A stretch of 64,000 bases of DNA. It comes from M30B19 sp041741535. Lineage in GTDB: Bacteria; Planctomycetota; Planctomycetia; Pirellulales; Pirellulaceae. Positions 45,601 to 54,165 of this stretch are shown here, piece by piece. The DNA is taken from the NCBI GenBank assembly GCA_041741535.1, contig JBGSJV010000144.1, positions 50,084 to 114,083 on the forward strand, given 5' to 3'. Each line of letters begins with the position of its first letter. Positions within the stretch are counted from its first letter, which is position 1. Below the pieces are notes generated by a model. The model did no database searches. It saw only the letters and a list, made by a program, of their open reading frames with translations, and was not told where the DNA came from. The position numbers were made by a program, and so were the translations under genes.

Positions 45601-47118
45601 CATCACGGTATCTTGCGACGGCGACATGATCGGCTTGCCATTGGAGGGCGCAAAAATGTTGTTCGTCGACATCATCAACGTGTGCGCTTCGATCTGCGCT
45701 TCAATCGACAACGGCAAGTGAACCGCCATTTGATCCCCGTCAAAGTCCGCGTTAAAACCGCGACATACCAACGGGTGCAAGTTGATCGCGTTGCCTTCCA
45801 CCAAAATCGGCTCAAACGCTTGAATACCCATCCGATGCAACGTAGGGGCACGGTTGAGCAACACCGGGTGATTTTGAATCACCTGTTCCAAGATATCCCA
45901 TACTTCTTCATCCTTGCGGTCCAACATCTTCTTGGCGCTCTTGATCGTGTCCGCATGCCCTTTTTCTTTCAAGCGGCGAATGATAAACGGTTGGAACAGT
46001 TCGAGCGCGATCTTCTTTGGCAAACCACACTGATGCAGTTTCAAACGCGGCCCAACCACAATCACGCTGCGTCCCGAGTAGTCGACGCGTTTCCCCAGTA
46101 GATTCTCGCGGAACCGCCCTTGCTTGCCCTTGATCATGTCCGTCAACGACTTGAGCGGGCGGTTGCTGCTTCCCAAGACCGGTCGCTTGCAACGATTATT
46201 GTCAAACAACGCATCCACCGATTGTTGCAACATTCGCTTCTCGTTGCGAATAATCACTTCCGGGGCGTTCAAGTCGACTAACTTCCGTAGTCGGTTGTTG
46301 CGATTGATAATGCGACGATAAAGATCGTTTAGATCGCTCGTCGCAAAATTACCCGAATCCAACAATACCAAGGGCCGAAGGTCCGGTGGAATCACTGGGA
46401 TCACATCCAGAACCATCCACTCGGGTTGATTTTCACTGTCGCGAATCGATTCCACAATCTTCAAGCGATTCGTCAGATCTTTCCGCTTCTGCTTCGAGTT
46501 GGTCGTCGCCATTTCGACGCGGAGTACTTCCGACAACTTGACCAAGTTCAAATTGCTCAGCAACTTCCGAACCGCTTCGGCGCCCATCTCCGCTTCAAAC
46601 GCCTTCTCGCCGTATTTGGCTCGGGCATCGCGATACTCGTCTTCCGTCAATAGCTGCTGCATTTCCAATTCGGTTTCACCCGGATTGGTAACCACGTAGT
46701 CTTGGAAATAAATCACTTTTTCCAGACTCGTCGTTTTCATGTTCAGCAAATTGCCGAGTCGGCTGGGCATGGCTTTGAAGAACCAAATATGCACCACCGG
46801 AGCGGCCAATTCGATGTGCCCCATGCGTTTGCGTCGCACACGCGAGTGAGTTACCTTCACCCCGCAGCGATCACAAATCATGCCTTTGTACTTCATGCCG
46901 CGGTACTTGCCGCAGGCGCATTCCCAGTCCTTCTCGGGACCAAAAATTCGCTCGCAAAACAATCCGTCCTTTTCTGGACGGTAAGTCCGATAATTGATCG
47001 TTTCCGGCTTCTTCACTTCGCCAAACGACCAAGCGCGGATGTCCTGCGGACGAGCCAAGCTGATCTTGACCGAAGAATAATCATTAACACGATCATACGA
47101 ACTGTCGGCAATTGCCAT
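42664..47118 (-). CDS. rpoC: RNA polymerase beta' subunit
   Basis: Catalytic largest subunit, 1484 residues from the ATG at 47118 (GGAG upstream; an earlier in-frame start at 47163 is rejected). The N-terminal zinc site (CACG and CDRCG around KYRGMKYKGMI), the bridge to MGHIELAAPVVHIWF, and the active-site NADFDGDQMAVHLPL (near 45728-45757) are intact. The trigger-loop region AAQSIGEPGTQLTMRTFH is followed by a long insertion with repeated sandwich-barrel hybrid motifs (about 180 residues, comparable to the E. coli type lineage insertion), then SFISAASFQETTKVL near the end. A very acidic C-terminal tail (SFDDDFDDSDD) is lineage-specific. Co-transcribed with rpoB (114 bp apart). Confidence 0.98.
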   Translation of the reverse strand: MAIADSSYDRVNDYSSVKISLARPQDIRAWSFGEVKKPETINYRTYRPEKDGLFCERIFGPEKDWECACGKYRGMKYKGMICDRCGVKVTHSRVRRKRMGHIELAAPVVHIWFFKAMPSRLGNLLNMKTTSLEKVIYFQDYVVTNPGETELEMQQLLTEDEYRDARAKYGEKAFEAEMGAEAVRKLLSNLNLVKLSEVLRVEMATTNSKQKRKDLTNRLKIVESIRDSENQPEWMVLDVIPVIPPDLRPLVLLDSGNFATSDLNDLYRRIINRNNRLRKLVDLNAPEVIIRNEKRMLQQSVDALFDNNRCKRPVLGSSNRPLKSLTDMIKGKQGRFRENLLGKRVDYSGRSVIVVGPRLKLHQCGLPKKIALELFQPFIIRRLKEKGHADTIKSAKKMLDRKDEEVWDILEQVIQNHPVLLNRAPTLHRMGIQAFEPILVEGNAINLHPLVCRGFNADFDGDQMAVHLPLSIEAQIEAHTLMMSTNNIFAPSNGKPIMSPSQDTVMGCYYITALLPDMKGQGMVFSSFAEVEMAYAQGVLDLHAKVTYRLPKHQYSRAGEDDRSSKPGGRIETSYGRMLFNQILDRSMDYYNYTMKSSNLSNVISDCYQLLGRRATIKLLDDMNQLGFRESTRSGLSFATDDLLTPPEKEDVIASADKEVVKFRKLYERGIITSKERYNKVLEAWTNARETITNSMMDAMKTDFRGGGYINPVYLMSDSGARGGREQIRQLAGMRGLMAKPSGEIIETPIKANFREGLNVLEYFSSTHGARKGLADTALKTADSGYLTRKLADVAQNVVVTTEDCGTKQGITKGVVYRGEQVEVRLATAITGRVSLHSIVNPFTDEKIVGANEMITAEGARKIEQIGLERIQVRSPMTCEASLGCCRRCYGMDMSTGSMVEEGMAVGIIAAQSIGEPGTQLTMRTFHFGGTATMANIESEAKARRGGTARFVRMHFVTNEDGENIVLTRNGEIHILDDRGREVEQHRVPAGATLRVPDGGKVKAGQAVCSWNPYSVPVLAEVSGKVRYEDIVEGETMAIEDDGSGTERMVIVSHKGEYYPHVVIEDENGKALDVYYLPERANIMVKDGSQIKAGSSVAELPREATGQSDITGGLPRVTEIFEARKPKEPAVLSEVDGVVEIQAEKRRGKRAIIVRSGNGEEVEHLVPPGKRFLVHSGDHVKAGQSLIDGPLVPHDILRVSGEEAVQEYLLNEVQSVYRAQRVEINDKHIEIIVARMLRKIRIEKPGDSNMLPGLICDRFDFRRVNDNLKNCVKIADPGDTEFATETIVPREKFQEVNDQTEKMGGKPAKGTNPKPATASTQLLGITKASVQSTSFISAASFQETTKVLTEAALASKSDYLVGLKENVILGHLIPAGTGFRKYLESQVQYNVDVLSDMAQHHAPSLEQSFPLLERDGSGSTTKPVAEPRQTESTLPDADSFMTDDERRSIGSLDMESALGDLFGTGPGPGNGLPSFDDDFDDSDD

Positions 47119-47232
47119 CTGGTATTTGCTCCTACAGCAAACGACTGATTCGAACCGGTCCACCTGCGGAACTCGCCGGCAAACTCGACCAACGCACCCA
47201 AAAAATATCTCGCCGCAACACCAAAGCCGACA

Positions 47233-50200
47233 CTAACGTCGCTTCTCCAGTTGCATATTCAATCCCAATCCACGAATTTCGTTCGTCAAAACGTCGAAGC
47301 TGGCTGGTGTGCCTGCTTCCAACGTGTTCTCGCCTTTAACCATCGATTCGTAAATCTTGGTACGGCCTTCCACGTCATCGCTCTTGACCGTCAGAAGTTC
47401 TTGCAGGATGAAGGCTGCGCCATAAGCCTCCAACGCCCATACTTCCATTTCACCGAACCGTTGACCACCAAAGCGAGCCTTGCCGCCCAAAGGCTGTTGC
47501 GTAATCAAGGAGTACGGACCCGTACTTCGAGCATGCACCTTGTCGTCGACCAAGTGGTGCAACTTCAACATGTAGATAAAACCAACGGTCGTGTCTTGTC
47601 CCAATGGTTCGCCCGTTCGGCCGTCAAACAACCGAGCTTTACCTGAACGTGGCAAGCCCGCGGCTTCCAAACAGTCGCGAATGTCCGTTTCCGCAGCCCC
47701 GTCGAACACAGGTGTCAACGCTTGGAAGCCTAACTTGGCGCCAGCCCAACCCAAGTGCGTTTCCAAAATCTGTCCCACATTCATACGGCTCGGAACACCC
47801 AGCGGATTCAACATGATCTGCAGTGGAGTGCCATCTTCCAAAAACGGCATATCTTCCACGGGCAGGATCTTGGAAATCACACCCTTGTTACCGTGGCGGC
47901 CCGCCATCTTATCGCCGACCCCAATCACGCGCTTCGTTGCGATGTACACTTTGACCATCTGCAACACGCCGCTGCGCAATTCATTGCCGGCATTCATGCT
48001 GTTGACCCGTTGGTCGCGAAGATCGATCGCGCGCTCTACCAACGGTTGCAGTTCCTTATAAAGGTCCGTGGCTCGCTTGATCTTTTCTTCGCTCTTAAGG
48101 CTGTCGGTCGCCCATTCGAGCCGGAAAGTCGCTGCTTTCTCCGCCAAGAATTTGATGTCCTGCGTGTCGTTCAAGACGATCCCATCTTCGTCCGTGACCG
48201 GCTTGCCAATCGCATCGGAAATGGCGTTACACATTTCCATAAACGTCCGAACCACCGCCTGATTCCCAGCGGCTTCCACGGCTTTGAGATCCTGGTCAAA
48301 AACCTTTTGCTCTTCTTCGGTCAAACTTGTCCGGCGAGCAAAACGTTGCGTCTCAATCACAATCCCTTCAATGCCCGAAGATACTTCTAACGAATCGTTC
48401 TTGACGTCTTCACCGGCACGTCCAAAAATCGCGTACAACAATTTTTCTTCTGGTGTTAACTCGGTTTTGTTCTTCGGGGAAATCTTGCCGACCAGAATAT
48501 CGCCCGGACGAACAAAGGTTCCAACTCGAATCACACCATTTTCATCCAAGTTGCGCAGCGCTTTGTCGCTAACGCTGGGGATGTCCCGTGTGAACTCTTC
48601 ACGTCCCAGTTTCGTTTCACGAATTTCGCAGTCAAACTCTTCAATGTGAATCGAGGTCAACGCGTCCGACTTGACCAGTTCCTCGCTGAGGATGATCGCA
48701 TCTTCAAAGTTGAAACCATCGAATGACATGAAACCAACCAGCAGATTTCTACCCAAGGCTAACTCGCCCTTGTAGGTCGCTGCCCCATCGGCGATGACTT
48801 GCCCTTTAGAAATCTTGTCACCCAAATTTACGATGGGTCGTTGGTTCTGGCACGTCCGTTCATTTAGGCCAACGTATTTCTTCAGATGATAGATGTCAGC
48901 GCCAATCTCGATCCGCTTCGCATCGACAAAGGTCACTTTACCAGCGCGTCGAGCCCGAACCACCATCGCGGAATTCTCCGCAACCGACCGTTCCACGCCC
49001 GTTCCAACGATCGGCGGTTCTGTCACCAACAACGGCACTGCTTGACGTTGCATGTTGGAGCCCATCAACGCACGGTTCGCGTCGTCATGTTCCAAAAACG
49101 GAATCAAACTGGCAGACACCCCGACCATTTGATTTGGAGCCACGTCCATGTACTGAACTTCGTCGGGTGGCACCATTTGAAAGTCACCACCAAACCGAGC
49201 GACGATCGCCCCACCCATTTGCTTCTCACCGATCATCAAGCCGTCTTCGTGACGCGTGTCGGCTGGAGCCACATACACATTGCGTTCTTGATCAGCTCGC
49301 AGAAACTCGAAGTCATTGGTCAAACGCCCGTTCTTTAGGATCCGATACGGTGTCACCAAGAATCCGTAATCATCCACACCAGCGTACATGGCCATCGAAG
49401 TGATCAAGCCGATGTTCGCACCTTCAGGCGTCTCAATCGGGCAAATACGACCATAGTGGGAAATGTGAACGTCGCGAACCTCAAAGCCAGCACGCTTTCG
49501 ATTCAAACCACCAGGTCCCAAGGCAGATAGCCGACGCTCGTGGGTCAACTGACTCAGTGGATTCGTTTGGTCCACCACTTGGCTCAATTCACCGCGACCA
49601 AAGAAATACTCGATCGCTGCCGAAACGCTCTTGGGATTCACCAGCACGCGAGGAGTCATGTCCTCCTGATCTTTCAAACTCATTCGTTCTTTTACCGTAC
49701 GAGCCAGCTTCAAGAATCCCTTGCGGATTTCATCACAGGCCAACTCGTCGATCGTTCGCAAACGTCGATTTCCCAAATGGTCAATATCGTCGATTTGAGC
49801 ATTGCCACCGCGAGTGGCGAGTTCAATGACGTACTTCATACTGGCCAAGATATCAACTGGTTTGAGCGTTTGCTCTTTTTCCGAGATCCCCAATCCCAAC
49901 TTGCGATTTATGCGGAACCGCCCAACTCTACCTAAACGATAGCGATTCGAGTCGTAGAATTTTTCCTCAAACAACGTCCGCGCACGTTCCAAACTTGGCG
50001 GATTTCCCGGACGAAGTCGTTGATAAATCCGCATCAACGCTTCTTCATGGCTGCTGGTCGTATCTTCAGCCAGCGAGTTCAACAACAGCGAATTCTTGGG
50101 CACATCAATCACATCGATTTGTTTCACACCGCTGGCCGAAATCGCGTCCGCCACAGCCTGCGAGATCTTTCTTCCGGCCTCGACCAACAATTCGCCCGCT

Positions 50201-50964
50201 TGCTTCGTGCCCTGCGGATAAACCACATCATCGATCGAGATCTTGTCAACAATCTTGACGATGTTCTTTTTGTCCGCGACCTTCACTGTGGTGGGTTCGT
50301 AAAACGCACGCAAGATGTCGCAATTTTCCGAGTACGCAGGATCCATCGCCCGCAACAACGTCACTACCGAAAACTTGCTACTTTGATCGATTCGGACCGT
50401 CATCGAGTCCTTTTTGGTAATATTGATCTCGATCCAACTTCCCCGTTCCGGAATCACGCGGCAGCTAGGGTATTCGCGCTCGCTTGTCCCATCGGACTCC
50501 ATCACGAAGTCGATGCCCGGGCTGCGGTGCAATTGACTAACCACCACCCGCTCCGCCCCGTTGATGATGAACTCGCCACCACCCAACATGACCGGGATAT
50601 CGCCCAGATAAACTTCTTCTTCGATCGGCTGCTCTTTATTCAATCGCAGCCAAACCCGGAACGGCATGCCATAAGTCAATCGCAGATAGCGACACTCTTC
50701 CGGAGTATAACGCGGCTTACCCAACTCGTACCGAACATAATCCAGCTGGATATTGCCGTCGTAGCTGACGATTGGGAAAATCTCACGTAGCACACCCTCC
50801 AGCCCATGATCTTTGCGTTTGTCAAACGGAACTTCCGCTTGCAAAAACGCTCTGTAGGCGTTGGTTTGAATGCAGCTCAGGTCCGGCGGGGCTGGGTATT
50901 CGATCCCCGAACCAAATCGCCGCGCCGAGATTGGACTCAAACGTCGTTGTGCCGATGTTGCCAT
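47233..50964 (-). CDS. rpoB: RNA polymerase beta subunit
   Basis: 1243 residues, complete. Typical blocks: LDYVRYELGKPRYTPEECR, the rifampicin-region sequence SQVVDQTNPLSQLTHERRLS, GPGGLNRKRAGFEVRDVH, PIETPEGANIGLI, GRNLLVGFMSFDGFNFEDAI, GDKMAGRHGNKGVISKILP and QPLGGKARFGGQRFGEMEVW at the end. The start is an ATG after GGAGAAGGCG. The gene is separated from rplL by an unusually long 714-bp gap and followed by rpoC. Confidence 0.98.
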   Translation of the reverse strand: MATSAQRRLSPISARRFGSGIEYPAPPDLSCIQTNAYRAFLQAEVPFDKRKDHGLEGVLREIFPIVSYDGNIQLDYVRYELGKPRYTPEECRYLRLTYGMPFRVWLRLNKEQPIEEEVYLGDIPVMLGGGEFIINGAERVVVSQLHRSPGIDFVMESDGTSEREYPSCRVIPERGSWIEINITKKDSMTVRIDQSSKFSVVTLLRAMDPAYSENCDILRAFYEPTTVKVADKKNIVKIVDKISIDDVVYPQGTKQAGELLVEAGRKISQAVADAISASGVKQIDVIDVPKNSLLLNSLAEDTTSSHEEALMRIYQRLRPGNPPSLERARTLFEEKFYDSNRYRLGRVGRFRINRKLGLGISEKEQTLKPVDILASMKYVIELATRGGNAQIDDIDHLGNRRLRTIDELACDEIRKGFLKLARTVKERMSLKDQEDMTPRVLVNPKSVSAAIEYFFGRGELSQVVDQTNPLSQLTHERRLSALGPGGLNRKRAGFEVRDVHISHYGRICPIETPEGANIGLITSMAMYAGVDDYGFLVTPYRILKNGRLTNDFEFLRADQERNVYVAPADTRHEDGLMIGEKQMGGAIVARFGGDFQMVPPDEVQYMDVAPNQMVGVSASLIPFLEHDDANRALMGSNMQRQAVPLLVTEPPIVGTGVERSVAENSAMVVRARRAGKVTFVDAKRIEIGADIYHLKKYVGLNERTCQNQRPIVNLGDKISKGQVIADGAATYKGELALGRNLLVGFMSFDGFNFEDAIILSEELVKSDALTSIHIEEFDCEIRETKLGREEFTRDIPSVSDKALRNLDENGVIRVGTFVRPGDILVGKISPKNKTELTPEEKLLYAIFGRAGEDVKNDSLEVSSGIEGIVIETQRFARRTSLTEEEQKVFDQDLKAVEAAGNQAVVRTFMEMCNAISDAIGKPVTDEDGIVLNDTQDIKFLAEKAATFRLEWATDSLKSEEKIKRATDLYKELQPLVERAIDLRDQRVNSMNAGNELRSGVLQMVKVYIATKRVIGVGDKMAGRHGNKGVISKILPVEDMPFLEDGTPLQIMLNPLGVPSRMNVGQILETHLGWAGAKLGFQALTPVFDGAAETDIRDCLEAAGLPRSGKARLFDGRTGEPLGQDTTVGFIYMLKLHHLVDDKVHARSTGPYSLITQQPLGGKARFGGQRFGEMEVWALEAYGAAFILQELLTVKSDDVEGRTKIYESMVKGENTLEAGTPASFDVLTNEIRGLGLNMQLEKRR

Positions 50965-51678
50965 TACTTCGCCTTCTCCGAAAAAACTTTATTTGCCCCA
51001 GCAACCGCTACCTGACCCCAAGTTGGAACGTCACGTCGGCCAAATTGGGGAAACTACTCCAGCATGGTCCGCAAACGACGCTGAATCTCCAGCCGCGAGA
51101 TCTCGATCTAGAGTCCACCCGCAACTTTTGCGCAGAAAACCCCTGGCCTTCCAAACCGAAAGTCTCGAACTCAACCGTTTGAAAAAAAAATGACACGATC
51201 GTAAGGAGAAATTTATTTGTCGGCACGTTGCCGTCCGATTACTAAAGACTCGGCAACTTAACAATTGGTTCAGAGTTCGAGCTTCCCAACAATCAAACGA
51301 AGGCCATACGTCAACAGGAAACCCGCCCAACGTCCACACAGGACGCCAAGACGCTGCTTCTCCGCAAACGCTGGACCGCATTAAACGCAGAATTCCGGTG
51401 CAATCCGTCAAAGAATTCACCCGCAAGAAACCAACCGCAACGAGATCTCGGTAAGACATCCCGAAACCCGAGCAACTCCGGCGGAACTACCGCCCAAGAA
51501 GCTCTGCCGCGACACCGCAACCGACCGCTCGACCCGACCAACGGTCATCCCGACCGCAAGACAACCCATCAGCTTAAGGCATTCAGCCTTAACTGTCTAC
51601 ACGACTTCGACCGAAACCGCGACGAATTCCGGCAGACCCGGTCTGCCGGAATAACGCAATTCATGGTCAGCCTGCGAG
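50965..51678 (-). other. Long rplL-rpoB spacer with two perfect hairpins
   Basis: 714 bp without a credible gene. Just after rplL, minus-strand RNA would form ATTCCGGCAGAC / GTCTGCCGGAAT with a three-base loop (51626-51652) and a second hairpin TTAAGGC / GCCTTAA (51574-51592). Near 51183-51191 the minus strand has nine T after ACGATCGTGTCA. Neither hairpin is followed by a T-run, so attenuation or RNA processing is more likely than plain termination. No promoter for rpoB was confidently seen. Confidence 0.6.
51626..51652 (-). promoter_or_regulatory. 12-bp perfect hairpin after rplL (attenuator or processing site)
   Basis: Twelve perfect base pairs around a three-base loop, 27 bases after the rplL stop. 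The location matches the rplL-rpoB attenuator and RNase III site region known in E. coli, but the sequence itself is different. Confidence 0.6.
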
Positions 51679-52080
51679 TTACTTGATTTCTACAGATCCG
51701 CCGGCAGCTTCCAGTTCAGCCTTGATTTTGGCCGCTTCGGCCTTTTCAACGCCTTCCTTAATCTTGGCCGGAACACCTTCAACCATCTTTTTGGCATCCA
51801 TCAGCGAAGCGCCTGTCAGGTTCTTGACCACCTTGACAACATCAAGCTTCTTATCACCGAAGCTGGTCAAAATTACATCAAATTCGGTTTGCTCTGCCAC
51901 AGGGGCAGCAGCGGCAGCAGGACCGGCCATCATGACCGCGCCGCCAGCAGCAGCTTCAATCCCGTGAGCGTCCTTCAAATAGTCGCTCAATTCTTTGGCT
52001 TGCTTCAAAGTCAACCCGGCAATCTTATCGCCCAAAGTCTTCAGCTCAGCAGACACTTCCAATACAGCACTTTCGGACAT
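51679..52080 (-). CDS. rplL: Ribosomal protein L7/L12
   Basis: 133 residues of the flexible ribosomal stalk protein that recruits translation GTPases. The N-terminal dimerisation part (LGDKIAGLTLKQAKELSDYL) leads to an Ala/Gly-rich hinge (AAAGGAVMMAGPAAAAAPVA) and the globular C-terminal domain (EFDVILTSFGDKKLDVVKVV, KKMVEGVPAKIKEGV). The ATG at 52080 gives a normal N-terminus; a start at 52104 would add eight residues. Follows rplJ. Confidence 0.97.
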   Translation of the reverse strand: MSESAVLEVSAELKTLGDKIAGLTLKQAKELSDYLKDAHGIEAAAGGAVMMAGPAAAAAPVAEQTEFDVILTSFGDKKLDVVKVVKNLTGASLMDAKKMVEGVPAKIKEGVEKAEAAKIKAELEAAGGSVEIK

Positions 52081-52227
52081 GACGTTCTCTATCCTTCTCG
52101 ACAAAAAAGGCGCTGTGCCAAAGCCGTTTCAACAACGCGAATCAGCAGCACAGCTCCCCGACCATGAATTGACCTAATTTACAAATCCAACGAACCTCTG
52201 GCTCACACAGCCAGAAGTTGCTGATAT

Positions 52228-52749
52228 TTACTCTTCGCCTGCCATTTTCTTGATTTGCCCCGCCAGTTTCCCGCCAGGTCCCTTGAGCTGGGCCGCCAAT
52301 TGAGCACCGGGACCCAAGATCTGCCCAACCAACATCGCCAGCTGCTCGCGGCGATTAGGCCATTTGGCAATCTCTTTGACTTTGTTCGGGTTCAACGCTT
52401 CGCCGTCCATGACCCCACCGCGAGTTTCAAAGCCCGGAAACTCTTTTTCCTGAGCCTGAATCTCGACGATGTCTTTTACTAGACTTACAAAGTCTTCGCC
52501 GCCGTAAACAACCGCTGACGAACCCTTCAGGCCAAGGAACGCTGGGTGCAACGATGTGCCCTCCGTTGCTTTCCGGGCCAAATTGTTCTTGACGACCACG
52601 ACCGAAATGTTCCGGCGCCGCAGGGCCTTCCGCAAATTCGTCGTCTTGATGGCATCCATCCCCACGACATTGACTACCAAGCAGTCCTGAACGCTGCTCA
52701 ACCTATTTTTGATCTCGCTCGTGATCAACTCTTTGACTTGCTTGCTCAT
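52228..52749 (-). CDS. rplJ: Ribosomal protein L10
   Basis: 173 residues, stalk base protein that carries L7/L12 dimers. Blocks: SVQDCLVVNVVGMDAIKTTN, RRNISVVVVKNNLARKATEG, GLKGSSAVVYGGEDFVSLVK, and a C-terminal helix region LAMLVGQILGPGAQLAAQLK. It lies 57 bp after rplA, too short for a long L10 leader fold of the enterobacterial type. Confidence 0.96.
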   Translation of the reverse strand: MSKQVKELITSEIKNRLSSVQDCLVVNVVGMDAIKTTNLRKALRRRNISVVVVKNNLARKATEGTSLHPAFLGLKGSSAVVYGGEDFVSLVKDIVEIQAQEKEFPGFETRGGVMDGEALNPNKVKEIAKWPNRREQLAMLVGQILGPGAQLAAQLKGPGGKLAGQIKKMAGEE

Positions 52750-52806
52750 GCTTCCATCACCGCTTTTGTCAACCGAAACCCAGAATTCAATTCGCTACCA
52801 CAGCTA

Positions 52807-53484
52807 CTAAGCCGAGATCTTAATCCCGGGGCTCATCGTCGCCGCCAAAGTGACACTTCGTACAAAGGTCGCCTTCACCGCCATCGGCTTGAGCGATACG
52901 ACGTAATCCAAAAATGCTTGGACATTGTCACGCAACTGTTCAGCCGAGAAACTAACCTTGCCTACAACCGCATGAACATTTCCACCCTTGTCATTGCGGA
53001 ACTCCACCTTGCCAGCTTTGTATTCGCGAACCGTCTTGGCAACGTCCATCGTGACAGTGCCCGCCCGTGGACTGGGCATCAAATTGCGAGGGCCCAAGAA
53101 TCGACCCAAGGGACCGACCATTCCCATCATGTCCGGTGTGGCAATACAGACATCAAAATCCATCCAGCCACCAGAAATCCGCTTGGCCAGATCTTCTTGA
53201 CCAACTTCATCCGCCCCAGCTTCTGTGGCGGCAGTTGCCAAAGGACCTTTGGCGAAAACCACGACGCGCTGCGATTTTCCGATACCGTGCGGCAACACCA
53301 ACGATCCGCGGACAATCTGATCCGCCTGAGCCGGGTCAATCGCCAAATTCATGTGAATTTCAACGGTTTGGTCGAATTTGGTCGTGCCAAAATTCTTGAG
53401 AATGTCAACCGCCTGGCCTAACGCCACCGGCTGTGCAGGTACTTTTCCAATAAGAGCGCGATAGCGCTTCGATGTCTTAGCCAT
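52807..53484 (-). CDS. rplA: Ribosomal protein L1
   Basis: 225 residues, binds 23S rRNA at the L1 stalk and often represses its own operon. Blocks: KFDQTVEIHMNLAIDPAQAD, RGSLVLPHGIGKSQRVVVFA, ATPDMMGMVGPLGRFLGPRN and LMPSPRAGTVTMDV. It follows rplK by 96 bp, in the standard order. Confidence 0.97.
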   Translation of the reverse strand: MAKTSKRYRALIGKVPAQPVALGQAVDILKNFGTTKFDQTVEIHMNLAIDPAQADQIVRGSLVLPHGIGKSQRVVVFAKGPLATAATEAGADEVGQEDLAKRISGGWMDFDVCIATPDMMGMVGPLGRFLGPRNLMPSPRAGTVTMDVAKTVREYKAGKVEFRNDKGGNVHAVVGKVSFSAEQLRDNVQAFLDYVVSLKPMAVKATFVRSVTLAATMSPGIKISA

Positions 53485-53580
53485 TATCTTACCTCCCGCC
53501 AGTGGCGGTTCAAACGGTTATTGATTCGATCAAATTGTTCGCAACTACGGAGTCACTAAAACCCGCGGGTTCGCCCGTCA

Positions 53581-54006
53581 CTAGCCCTCGATTTCAATGC
53601 CCATGCTTCGAGCCGTTCCCATGATCATTCGCCGAGCGTGTTCCAAATCCCGCGCATTAAGATCTTTCATCTTTTGCTCGCAGATTGCATCGACGTGAGC
53701 CATGGTGACTTTGCCAACCTTGGTTACGTTTGGCACTCCCGAACCGCTCACGATACCCGCTGCTTTTTTCAAAAGGGCCGCCGCGGGAGGGCTTTTCAAA
53801 ATAAAGTCAAACGTACGGTCGTTATAACAATTGACCACCACCGGAATCGGCATTCCGTTGTACTCGCGGGTGGCTTCGTTAAACTGGGAAACAAATTGCC
53901 CCAAGTTGATACCGAACTTACCCAATGAAGTACCAACCGGAGGGGCTGGAGTCGCCTGACCGCCAGGAACTTGAAACTTGCCTTGACCAACTAGCTGTTT
54001 CGCCAT
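53581..54006 (-). CDS. rplK: Ribosomal protein L11
   Basis: 141 residues, rRNA-binding protein of the GTPase centre. Proline-rich GGQATPAPPVGTSLGKFGIN near the start, FDFILKSPPAAALLKKAAGI, and DLNARDLEHARRMIMGTARS at the C-terminus are diagnostic. First ribosomal gene of the cluster; a promoter-like site lies about 75 bp upstream. Confidence 0.97.
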   Translation of the reverse strand: MAKQLVGQGKFQVPGGQATPAPPVGTSLGKFGINLGQFVSQFNEATREYNGMPIPVVVNCYNDRTFDFILKSPPAAALLKKAAGIVSGSGVPNVTKVGKVTMAHVDAICEQKMKDLNARDLEHARRMIMGTARSMGIEIEG

Positions 54007-54081
54007 CTTTGACTCGACTTTATACTTTCATAACCTTCCAACCGACGGCAAAACCCTTTGTTCGTCCACCGGTGGAGGGGC

Positions 54082-54111
54082 ATAATGTAGCTACTTTTTT
54101 TTTCTTGACAA
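54082..54111 (-). promoter_or_regulatory. Candidate promoter of rplKAJL
   Basis: Minus strand: TTGTCA (54106-54111), then an A-rich spacer with nine consecutive A, then TACATT (54084-54089, 16-base spacer) or CATTAT (18-base spacer). It lies between nusG and rplK, where many bacteria start a separate ribosomal transcript. Confidence 0.5.
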
Positions 54112-54165
54112 CTTCCCTCGGGCGATTTTTCGCAAAACACGCAAAAAAACTTGCCCGTGGTGATA

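Noticed and set aside
50020..50790. Plus-strand frame of 256 codons within rpoB
   Set aside because: Shadow of rpoB; similar long antisense frames occur over rpoC (43435-44139, 45460-46101) and tuf (56107-56853) and reflect codon bias.
51031..51459. Minus-strand frame in the rplL-rpoB gap
   Set aside because: Odd composition rich in Arg/Ser/Phe, no ribosome site or family; the gap is better explained as regulatory.
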